From assembly GCF_947500795.1 (NCBI RefSeq), contig NZ_CANMTE010000002.1, forward strand, positions 544,258-608,257: a stretch of 64,000 nt of DNA, in the 5' to 3' direction. Shown piece after piece: positions 18,021 to 24,811 of the stretch. This DNA is from an uncultured Gelidibacter sp. GTDB taxonomy: Bacteria; Bacteroidota; Bacteroidia; Flavobacteriales; Flavobacteriaceae. The position numbers and the translations under genes are program-made. The notes under the pieces are model-generated. The model was not told the DNA's origin. It did no database searches and saw only the letters and a list, made by a program, of their open reading frames with translations. Each line of letters opens with the position of its first letter. The first letter of the stretch is position 1.

Positions 18021-18974
18021 TTAATCGTTGTAAATTAATTCAATAGTCATAGTGTCGATTCTTTTGCCTGGTGAATTATCAATATTAATAGTTGTTGCTC
18101 TAACCGTTTCAATTTTATGTGGAACTCCAGGATAGTAATAATAGTCGTACGTATTGTTGTCTTGTATTTCAAACACAGCATTTTTTAACATCTCTTCAGT
18201 TTCTGTGCTGCCTTCATTCATTTTGAGAACAACCTGTCTTAATAACGCTTTAGTGTCTTCCGGATTTAAATTCAATTCTTGTTTTATGGTGCAAAAGCCT
18301 TCATCAAAATCCACATTTTCAAAAGTCAGCGCCGCTTTTGCTTTTATCGGATCTCCACCAAACATATTTGGCAACTCGTCATCGTAATAAAAAGGATGCG
18401 TAATATCAAACTCAACGCCCATTGGAAAATGAAAATACTGTAATTCCTTTAAGACCAACTCTTCAATGCCTTGCCTTGTGCCATATATAGCTGATAAAGG
18501 TTCTAATGAGTTTTTTAATTTTTTAGCCAGGTTCTCATCATTTTTACTTAAAACATTAACAATGTCACTTATCATGCTAGTCATGGTTTCACTGACTTCC
18601 TCCCAATTTATTATTTCTATCAAATCGCCAAGTTCAGACGTTGTATATATGATTTCTATCAAATCATACTTTGAAAATTTATCCGATAATTCTTGAGGAA
18701 TATTATAGGTGTTTCCTAAATTGTTTTTGTAGCTCCATTTTATGGTATACGAAGTTTCTGTGGAATCAATTACGGTGAAATTTGCAATATATTCCTGCTT
18801 TTGATCTTTAACGAGTTTGTCTTCTTTCCATTGCTGATTTGTTTTTGAGACTTTAAAATCATAACTATCACCAATTGACCAATAGGCCACGAAAGCGACT
18901 TTGGTACTATCAGTCTGTGAATAAAATTGAAATGAGTTTAATGTAATAATTGCAATTAGAAGGGTTTTTTTCAT
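18021..18974 (-). CDS. Secreted protein of unknown function
   Basis: 317 residues with a clear signal peptide (about 1-20, cleavage near FYSQTD). The mature protein is acidic, beta-rich and has no motif I recognise. A short helical stretch near the middle (SMISDIVNVLSKNDENLAKKL) and a Tyr-rich segment (NNTYDYYYYPG) stand out. It stands alone between non-coding stretches on both sides. No function is proposed. Confidence 0.6.
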   Translation of the reverse strand: MKKTLLIAIITLNSFQFYSQTDSTKVAFVAYWSIGDSYDFKVSKTNQQWKEDKLVKDQKQEYIANFTVIDSTETSYTIKWSYKNNLGNTYNIPQELSDKFSKYDLIEIIYTTSELGDLIEIINWEEVSETMTSMISDIVNVLSKNDENLAKKLKNSLEPLSAIYGTRQGIEELVLKELQYFHFPMGVEFDITHPFYYDDELPNMFGGDPIKAKAALTFENVDFDEGFCTIKQELNLNPEDTKALLRQVVLKMNEGSTETEEMLKNAVFEIQDNNTYDYYYYPGVPHKIETVRATTINIDNSPGKRIDTMTIELIYND

Positions 18975-19418
18975 TTTTTATCAGTTCAGTAATGTATCAT
19001 TCACGTAAATACATATACCGTAACATGTCTATAATTATGAGACAGGAATTTTATATGTGGCGAATTGTAACAGCAAGTAACTTAATATTTATGGTTATTC
19101 CTATTGGTAGTTTTGCTTTGTTAACAGATTGGAAAATTTATTAAATGTTTCAAGTATTAACATGACTAAAAATGTTTTTGCATTTCTTTATGTGTCAAGA
19201 CGGAGATAAAAAATAGACTCCGAAGAATTTGATATGGTAACCAAGTGATTTTTATTCTTTTAGAAAAAATACAATTTAGAAATAAAAGGAATGATTAAAT
19301 TTACAAAACGTTGCAAGTCATTTATGATTAGTAACGGTTAAAGAACATTAGTATAATAGGAGAATTGTAAGACATTTTTATTTTTGAAAATATAAATAGG
19401 ATACTAAAATTTTAAACA
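18975..19418. other. Non-coding intergenic stretch
   Basis: AT-rich, with several stop codons in every frame. A possible -7 box TATTTTTG lies at 19379-19386, 32 nt before the acetyltransferase gene, but it has no well-spaced TTG. Nothing else is seen. Confidence 0.4.
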
Positions 19419-19736
19419 ATGAAAACAGAATATATTGACATTCCATTAGTTAAAAACGAAGAGAAAAAACGCTTTGAAATTGAAATTGATGAGCACTTTG
19501 CCTTCATCGATTATAAAGAACCTGGCGATAAAATAGCGTTGATACATACCGAAACAGATCCGGAATTAGCGGGGAAAGGTGCTGCAGCTGCCGTGGTGGA
19601 GAAAACATTACATTATTTGGATGATAACAATATCACTTTACTTCCATATTGTCCTTACGTATTTGCCTATATCAAGAAACATCCAGAGTGGAAACGTATC
19701 GTTAGTCCAACATTTGATGGTTATGACAAGCTTTAA
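19419..19736 (+). CDS. Small GNAT-like acetyltransferase (YjdJ type)
   Basis: 105 residues, the length of the compact Gcn5-related family PF14542. Conserved features include the acceptor-site segment ETDPELAGKGAAAAVVEK and the closing CPYVFAYIKKHPEW. These minimal GNAT domains bind acetyl-CoA; substrates are unknown. It is monocistronic and ends at a hairpin shared with the convergent tRNA gene. Confidence 0.8.
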   Translation: MKTEYIDIPLVKNEEKKRFEIEIDEHFAFIDYKEPGDKIALIHTETDPELAGKGAAAAVVEKTLHYLDDNNITLLPYCPYVFAYIKKHPEWKRIVSPTFDGYDKL

Positions 19737-19823
19737 ATCAATGTATGGTAATTGACTACTGTGCTTTTGAGAATTGGGTCTGCGACCTAAATAAAATTTC
19801 TTAAGCGTTATAGGTCTAATAAA

Positions 19824-19855
19824 AAAAGGCTCCAACATTTCTGTTGAAGCCTTTT
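19824..19855. terminator. Terminator shared by tRNA-Leu and the acetyltransferase gene
   Basis: AAAAGGCT pairs with AGCCTTTT, then after one mismatch CAAC pairs with GTTG around a 6-nt loop. The A-run on the left gives a T-run on the minus strand, so it mainly ends the tRNA transcript. Confidence 0.75.
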
Positions 19856-19856
19856 G

Positions 19857-19936
19857 TACTCAAGGCGGGAATCGAACCCGCACTCCGAAGAACTGGATTT
19901 TGAATCCAGCGCGTCTACCAATTCCGCCACTTGAGC
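19857..19936 (-). tRNA. tRNA-Leu, anticodon CAA
   Basis: The 80-nt cloverleaf has acceptor GCTCAAG/CTTGAGT, a 5-bp anticodon stem CTGGA/TCCAG with loop TTCAAAA (anticodon CAA, reads UUG), a long variable arm and T-loop GGTTCGATTCC. CCA is not encoded. Confidence 0.95.
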
Positions 19937-20320
19937 AATTAGGACTGCAAAATTATAAAATAATTTATTATAAACAATCATTGTTGACGGATAAAATTTA
20001 AGTGGGATTAGAAAATTTTATAAAAAAATATTCTAAAACAGGGTTCTTAATCTTCTTCAAAATGATTTTCAATCTCATGGTTTTGCCGATTTATAATCCA
20101 ACTAACTGAATGCTAAATCTTCCCATGAATTATCCCGATCAGAATTTAAAGTCTTGATTCTTGGCTCTTACAGCGAAGCGATCATGATTCTATTTTCAAC
20201 CATTAATCAAAAACAACTAAAAATATCTATTATTTATCCATTTCTGTCCAAATAAATTCCTAAATTTGCAGCCTGTTAAACAGAACGAGCATTAATTCGT
20301 TATAAAACACTTCATTACAG
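19937..20320. other. Intergenic region upstream of prs with dispersed repeat words
   Basis: No coding content. It contains AGTCTTGATTCTTGGCTCTT followed by CAGCGAAGCGATC (20171-20183), similar to repeats at 59-107 and 4596-4615. Its right end holds the prs promoter. Confidence 0.5.
20261..20268 (+). promoter_or_regulatory. -7 box of prs
   Basis: TAAATTTG, continuing GCAGCC, matches TAnnTTTG. The -33 TTG is not evident. The leader to the prs ATG would be about 48 nt. Confidence 0.55.
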
Positions 20321-21262
20321 ATGCCTAACGTTGCTACAAAAGCCAAGATTTTTACGTGTTCTCAAAGTAGAGAACTTGCAGAAAAAATTGCAGCCACCTT
20401 TGGTGAGCCTCTTGGTAAGGTTATTACATCAACTTATAGCGATGGTGAATTTCAGCCATCTTATGAAGAATCTATTAGAGGGACACGATTGTTCATCATC
20501 GGATCAACACATCCTGGACCGGAAAACCTAATGGAAATGTTATTGATGATTGATGCTGCAAAGCGTGCTTCAGCAAGACATATTACAGCAGTTTTACCTT
20601 ACTTCGGTTGGGCAAGACAAGACAGAAAAGACAAACCTAGAGTTCCAATTGCTGCTAAATTAGTAGCTAAAATGTTGGAAGCTGCAGGTGCAACCCGAAT
20701 TATCACTATGGATTTACATGCTGATCAAATTCAGGGCTTTTTTGAAAAACCAGTAGATCATTTATTCGCATCGACAGTGTTTTTACCATATTTAAGAAGT
20801 TTAAATCTTCCTAATTTAACTATTGCTTCACCAGATATGGGTGGTTCTAAAAGAGCTTACGCGTATTCTAAAGCATTAGAAAGTGATGTGGTTATTTGTT
20901 ACAAACAACGTGAGAAAGCAAACGTGATCTCGCATATGGAATTGATTGGTGATGTAACAGGTAAAAACGTCGTATTGGTAGATGATATGGTGGATACCGC
21001 CGGGACATTGACCAAAGCTGCAGATTTAATGATGGAGCGTGGTGCTTTAAGTGTAAGAGCAATTTGTACACATCCAATTTTATCTGGTAGTGCTTATGAG
21101 CGTTTGGAAAACTCAAAATTAGAGGAGTTAATTGTAACAGATTCTATTCCTTTAAAACAAAAAAGCGACAAGATTAGAGTAATCAGTTGCGCAAATTTAT
21201 TTGCTGAGGTAATGCATAACGTACATTACAACAAATCAATCAGCTCTAAATTTTTAATGTAG
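20321..21262 (+). CDS. prs: Ribose-phosphate pyrophosphokinase
   Basis: 313 residues. It makes PRPP from ribose-5-phosphate and ATP for nucleotide, His and Trp synthesis. The ATP-binding region includes YFGWARQDRKDKPR, and the PRPP-binding signature VVLVDDMVDTAGTL lies near residue 218. Length and both catalytic loops are normal. It is followed by rplY, then pth, a common Bacteroidota arrangement. Confidence 0.97.
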   Translation: MPNVATKAKIFTCSQSRELAEKIAATFGEPLGKVITSTYSDGEFQPSYEESIRGTRLFIIGSTHPGPENLMEMLLMIDAAKRASARHITAVLPYFGWARQDRKDKPRVPIAAKLVAKMLEAAGATRIITMDLHADQIQGFFEKPVDHLFASTVFLPYLRSLNLPNLTIASPDMGGSKRAYAYSKALESDVVICYKQREKANVISHMELIGDVTGKNVVLVDDMVDTAGTLTKAADLMMERGALSVRAICTHPILSGSAYERLENSKLEELIVTDSIPLKQKSDKIRVISCANLFAEVMHNVHYNKSISSKFLM

Positions 21263-21323
21263 TCTTTGAATATAAGCTGCATACCAAACATGTATTTTTA
21301 ATTATTAACTATAAATTTTCAAA

Positions 21324-21965
21324 ATGAAATCAATTACAATCAACGGATCTCAAAGAGAAAGCGTAGGCAAAAAGGCAACTAAAGCCTTACGTAATGCTGG
21401 TCAGGTTCCTTGCGTATTATACGGAGGAGACAAACCAGTGCATTTCTCAGCACCTGAATTGGCTTTCTCTAAACTGGTTTATACGCCAAGTGCGCATACA
21501 GTTGTGATTGCCATAGAAAACGGACCGTCTTTCAACGCAATTATGCAAGACATCCAATTTCACCCAGTAACAGACAGAATCTTACACATAGATTTCTATC
21601 AGTTATTTGATGATAAAGAAATTACAATGGAAATTCCTGTACATATCATAGGAACTTCTAGAGGTGTATTAAATGGTGGTGTTTTACGTAGAAATCAACG
21701 TAAACTTAGAGTTAAAGCTCTACCAGCTAACTTGCCAGATTTTATTGAAGCGGATATCACGCCATTAAAAATCGGTAGTAAATTGTACATCACTTCTTTA
21801 GAAAACCCTGATTACAAATTCTTACACCCAGTTAACACTGTAGTTTGTCAAGTTAGACGTTCTAGAGCAAGTGTTGCTGAGTTTGAAGATGATGAAGAAG
21901 AACTTGAAGAAGGAGCAGCAGCAGAAGGAGCAGAAGCAACTGAAGCAGCTGAAGGTCAAGAGTAA
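21324..21965 (+). CDS. rplY: 50S ribosomal protein L25 (general stress protein CTC type)
   Basis: 213 residues, the long two-domain form. The N-terminal L25 domain ([32 protein letters not shown]) binds 5S rRNA, and a beta-rich TL5/CTC C-terminal domain follows. The last 35 residues are a Glu/Ala-rich acidic tail, usual in Bacteroidota. It lies between prs and pth and is followed by a strong terminator. Confidence 0.95.
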   Translation: MKSITINGSQRESVGKKATKALRNAGQVPCVLYGGDKPVHFSAPELAFSKLVYTPSAHTVVIAIENGPSFNAIMQDIQFHPVTDRILHIDFYQLFDDKEITMEIPVHIIGTSRGVLNGGVLRRNQRKLRVKALPANLPDFIEADITPLKIGSKLYITSLENPDYKFLHPVNTVVCQVRRSRASVAEFEDDEEELEEGAAAEGAEATEAAEGQE

Positions 21966-21990
21966 ATCTTGCTTCACAACATATTTAAAG

Positions 21991-22012
21991 GCATCCTGTT
22001 TATTCAGGATGC
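21991..22012 (+). terminator. Intrinsic terminator after rplY
   Basis: A perfect 8-bp stem GCATCCTG/CAGGATGC with a 6-nt loop, followed by TTTTTT. Confidence 0.9.
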
Positions 22013-22102
22013 TTTTTTTATTTTTGTCAACATTCAGAATGGTAAATTATTTGAACCCTTCTGATTTGTAAGAATATTTAAAAAGCAGCGCATAGCTCGA
22101 GA

Positions 22103-22735
22103 ATGCTGAAGTTTTTAAAACATATTTTTAAACCCTCAAAGCGACCAAATCAGGTTGAAGAAAGCACTATGAAAAAATATCTCATTGTAGGTCTTGGTAA
22201 TATTGGAAGTGATTATGTAAATACAAGACATAATATTGGTTTTAAGGTCTTAGATCATTTGGCCAAACAGGAAGATTTGAATTTTGAAACCCGAAAATTG
22301 GGAGATGTTGCTGAGTATAAGTTTAAAGGACGACAATTTATCTTGTTGAAACCTAATACTTATATGAATTTAAGCGGTAAGGCTATTGTGTATTGGATGG
22401 CTAAGGAAAACATCCCTTTAGAAAACGTATTGGTTATTACTGATGATTTGAACTTACCTTTTGGTACCATTCGCTTAAAGACAAAAGGGAGTGCCGGTGG
22501 TCATAATGGATTGAAAGATACGCAGGATAAATTACAGACTACTAATTACAACCGATTTAGATTTGGGATAAGTGATGCCTTTAGCAAAGGCAGACAGGTG
22601 GATTATGTGTTGGGTGAATGGACACCTGAAGAGAACGCAAAATTGGGAGAGCGCTTGGATAAATCGGTTGAACTGATCAAATCTTTCGCAATGGCAGGTG
22701 TTAATATTACGATGAATACCTTTAACGGACAGTAA
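22103..22735 (+). CDS. pth: Peptidyl-tRNA hydrolase
   Basis: 210 residues. It releases peptides from stalled peptidyl-tRNA. LIVGLGNIGSDYVNTRHNIGF contains catalytic His near residue 43, followed by KPNTYMNLSG and GSAGGHNGLKD. The family core starts at M23 (22169); the extra basic N-terminus is common in flavobacterial annotations, so either start is possible. Followed directly by a terminator. Confidence 0.93.
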   Translation: MLKFLKHIFKPSKRPNQVEESTMKKYLIVGLGNIGSDYVNTRHNIGFKVLDHLAKQEDLNFETRKLGDVAEYKFKGRQFILLKPNTYMNLSGKAIVYWMAKENIPLENVLVITDDLNLPFGTIRLKTKGSAGGHNGLKDTQDKLQTTNYNRFRFGISDAFSKGRQVDYVLGEWTPEENAKLGERLDKSVELIKSFAMAGVNITMNTFNGQ

Positions 22736-22769
22736 ACATTAGTGTCGGTTAAATTAGTCAATAAAAAAA

Positions 22770-22785
22770 GCATCCAAAGGGATGC
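22770..22785 (+). terminator. Intrinsic terminator after pth
   Basis: Stem GCATCC/GGATGC with loop AAAG, flanked by A- and T-runs, so it may also end the convergent small gene. Confidence 0.8.
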
Positions 22786-22809
22786 TTTTCTGTTTTATGT
22801 ACATTTTGT

Positions 22810-23166
22810 TTAATTCTTTATAAGACTCGGTGCTTTTTTAGGAGCGCTTACACTTACAATAGCATTCTGATTATAGTGTACTTCTTTTACAGTTTCCGCG
22901 TTAAAGTAAAGCCATTTCCCAACTTTTTTGCCATTATCATAGGTAGCGGCAACGGTTTTATTCCCCGCTCGGTCATATTCTGACCATTCACCTTGAAGCT
23001 TTCCATCTAACGTATAAGCACCTTTTTGGCTTACAGCACCATTGTCATGATAATAAACAACCTCAATAGTTTTCTCATTATCATTAAGCTTTAGGTCCCG
23101 TTTCTCCTGAGAGATTGTAGTTGCAGAACATAATATGGCAGCGATGAATAAAATGGATGTTTTCAT
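22810..23166 (-). CDS. Secreted MORN-repeat-like small protein
   Basis: The start at 23166 gives 118 residues with a signal peptide (MKTSILFIAAILCSA, cleavage near ISQEK). An upstream in-frame ATG at 23211 lies before the -7 box and is unlikely. The mature protein has repeated YxxxGxxxGxW strands (HDNGAVSQKGAY, GKLQGEWSEYDRAGN, NGKKVGKWLYFN) as in MORN/YwqK-type proteins. Its promoter is immediately downstream of four Pho-box-like repeats, so phosphate control is suggested. Function unknown. Confidence 0.7.
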   Translation of the reverse strand: MKTSILFIAAILCSATTISQEKRDLKLNDNEKTIEVVYYHDNGAVSQKGAYTLDGKLQGEWSEYDRAGNKTVAATYDNGKKVGKWLYFNAETVKEVHYNQNAIVSVSAPKKAPSLIKN

Positions 23167-23188
23167 ATGTTTAGGTTTTGGCGATACA

Positions 23189-23219
23189 CAAACATAAAGA
23201 ATTGTTAACATAAAAGCAA
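23189..23219 (-). promoter_or_regulatory. Promoter of the MORN-like gene
   Basis: On the minus strand TTG (23219-23217), a 20-nt spacer and TATGTTTG (23196-23189). The leader is about 20 nt. The upstream part overlaps the Pho-box-like array. Confidence 0.6.
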
Positions 23220-23244
23220 CATTAAGGTAACATTAAATTAACAT
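23205..23244. promoter_or_regulatory. Pho-box-like array: four 7-mers with 4-nt spacers
   Basis: TTAACAT, GCAACAT, GTAACAT and TTAACAT start at 23205, 23216, 23227 and 23238, an exact 11-nt period with AT-rich 4-nt spacers (AAAA, TAAG, TAAA). PhoB-family activators bind 7-mers in this 7+4 geometry. The array lies between divergent genes in a phosphate locus, next to the promoter of the MORN-like gene. Confidence 0.6.
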
Positions 23245-23351
23245 TGGAGATGTAATTGTATTCTAATGAGAGCGTTGTGAATATTATTTTGTACCCCTTA
23301 AAGTTAATATTGTCTTGACATAACACAGCGAATAATATTTGATATTTGCAA

Positions 23352-23455
23352 TTGTCTTAAGACATTCATCAGTAGTATTTCATTATATTTTATTAGTTTT
23401 TGTCGACTATAATATCATGAAGTCTAAAAACTGCCTTTGGCCAAGGCAGTTTTAT
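23352..23455 (+). ncRNA. Candidate small RNA ending at an orphan terminator
   Basis: A strong terminator hairpin (23427-23453) has no gene upstream on its strand for over 600 bases. GATATTTGCAA at 23341-23351 is identical to the word in the -7 position upstream of the PiT gene (24783-24793). A transcript of roughly 100 nt is therefore possible. No convincing ORF lies within it. Boundaries are approximate. Confidence 0.35.
23427..23453 (+). terminator. Orphan intrinsic terminator upstream of the porin gene
   Basis: A perfect 11-bp stem AAAACTGCCTT/AAGGCAGTTTT with a 5-nt loop, followed by T-rich DNA. No upstream protein gene on this strand accounts for it. Confidence 0.65.
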
Positions 23456-23464
23456 TTATTTGAA

Positions 23465-23491
23465 AATTTAATGTTAAGGAAACATTAAATT
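23465..23491. promoter_or_regulatory. 27-bp palindrome upstream of the phosphate-type porin
   Basis: AATTTAATGTT and AACATTAAATT form perfect 11-bp arms around AAGGA. The arms contain the same AACATTAA core as the tandem repeats at 23205-23244, here in inverted orientation. It ends 47 nt before the porin start, so a regulatory role is likely. Confidence 0.5.
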
Positions 23492-23538
23492 CAGTTTTGT
23501 ATTGGTTCTTTGCAGTGACAAAAACTAATACTGATTTT

Positions 23539-24741
23539 ATGAAATTCTCTTCTGCACTCTTTGTGCTGCTTTTTGGTATAAGTACATTTCTTAATGCACA
23601 AACTACTGAAGGGCCTAGTTTAGGTAACGGTATCTTTAATATAGTTGGGAAAGACAGCACTTTTTCAATGAAAATGGGCTTACAGCTGCAATTTCAAGGT
23701 GCATCTGAATGGACAGAACGTAACAATTCTTTTACAGATGCTCAATCACAATTCATAATAAGAAGGGCACGTCTTAAATTTGACGGATTCGTCTACTCTC
23801 CAAAATTAACTTATAAAATAGCATTGGGACTTTCTAATAGAGATATGTCTGGGGCTTCTGTTTACACTAATAATGCGCCACGTTATATTTTGGATGCGGT
23901 TATGAAATGGAATTTTTATGAGAATTTTGAATTGTGGTTTGGACAGACAAAACTTCCAGGCGATATGGAAACCCTGACATCATCAGGCAATCTTCAACTG
24001 GTTGACCGTTCTCTAATGAATAAATCCTTCGGAATTGATCGCGATTTAGGATTACAATTACATCATGAGATCAAATTTTCTGATAAGATGCTCTTAAAAG
24101 AAGCATTTGCCATTTCTCAAGGTGAAGGCCGCAATGTGACTTCTGGCAACTTCGGTGGGTATCAATATACCTCGCGATTGGAATTTTATCCGTTTGGAGA
24201 TTTTATTAAAGGCGGTGCGTTTATAGGAGGCGATATTTATAGAGAACCAACGCCAAAATTAGCGTTGGGTGTTGCTTATGATTTTAATGATAACGCTGTT
24301 AAAACAGGGAGTAACCAAGGACGGTATATGGTCACCGATATTGGATTTCACGAAACCGATATTTCAACATTATTTATTGATGCCTTGCTAAAGTATCAAG
24401 GATTTTCTTTAATGGCCGAATATGCTGATAGATCTGCGGATGATGCTGTTGCGAAAAATTCTGACGGTACAACCACTGGAGATGTTGTAGAAGTAGGTTC
24501 AGGGTTTAATGTGCAAATGGGCTATGTGTTTGAAAATAATTGGGAAGTGACCGGTAGATATTCCAATCTTAATCCTGAAAAACAAATCACTGGCGACGAC
24601 GTAGAGAACCAATACACCTTTGGGGTTTCAAAATATATTTTGGGGCATAAATTGAAGGTTCAGACGGACCTAAGCTATTTAAATGCAAAGGCTTCTGAAG
24701 ATCAATTAATGTTCCGTTTACAATTCGCTGTCCATTTTTAA
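23539..24741 (+). CDS. Phosphate-selective porin O/P family outer-membrane protein
   Basis: The start at 23539 gives 400 residues with a signal peptide (cleavage near FLNAQT); a start 42 nt upstream would precede the signal. The protein matches Porin_O_P (PF07396): KMGLQLQFQGASEW, a long beta-strand barrel (FIIRRARLKFDGFVY, WFGQTKLPGDMETL) and a C-terminal strand LMFRLQFAVHF. It probably admits phosphate or polyphosphate across the outer membrane. It precedes a PiT phosphate transporter and lies downstream of Pho-box-like sites. Confidence 0.85.
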   Translation: MKFSSALFVLLFGISTFLNAQTTEGPSLGNGIFNIVGKDSTFSMKMGLQLQFQGASEWTERNNSFTDAQSQFIIRRARLKFDGFVYSPKLTYKIALGLSNRDMSGASVYTNNAPRYILDAVMKWNFYENFELWFGQTKLPGDMETLTSSGNLQLVDRSLMNKSFGIDRDLGLQLHHEIKFSDKMLLKEAFAISQGEGRNVTSGNFGGYQYTSRLEFYPFGDFIKGGAFIGGDIYREPTPKLALGVAYDFNDNAVKTGSNQGRYMVTDIGFHETDISTLFIDALLKYQGFSLMAEYADRSADDAVAKNSDGTTTGDVVEVGSGFNVQMGYVFENNWEVTGRYSNLNPEKQITGDDVENQYTFGVSKYILGHKLKVQTDLSYLNAKASEDQLMFRLQFAVHF

Positions 24742-24745
24742 AAAC

Positions 24746-24763
24746 ATAACATTTACGTAACAC
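24746..24763 (+). promoter_or_regulatory. Pho-box-like direct repeat upstream of the PiT transporter
   Basis: ATAACAT and GTAACAC are separated by TTAC, the same 7+4+7 layout as at 23205. A degenerate -7 box GATATTTG follows at 24783-24790. Confidence 0.5.
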
Positions 24764-24811
24764 TACCTTTAAAAACACTAAGGATATTTGCAAACTATTT
24801 TAAATTAAATT

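Noticed and set aside
18950..19144. 64-codon plus-strand open frame with a hydrophobic end
   Set aside because: It begins inside the signal-peptide region of the gene on the other strand; no promoter or homologue-like pattern supports it.
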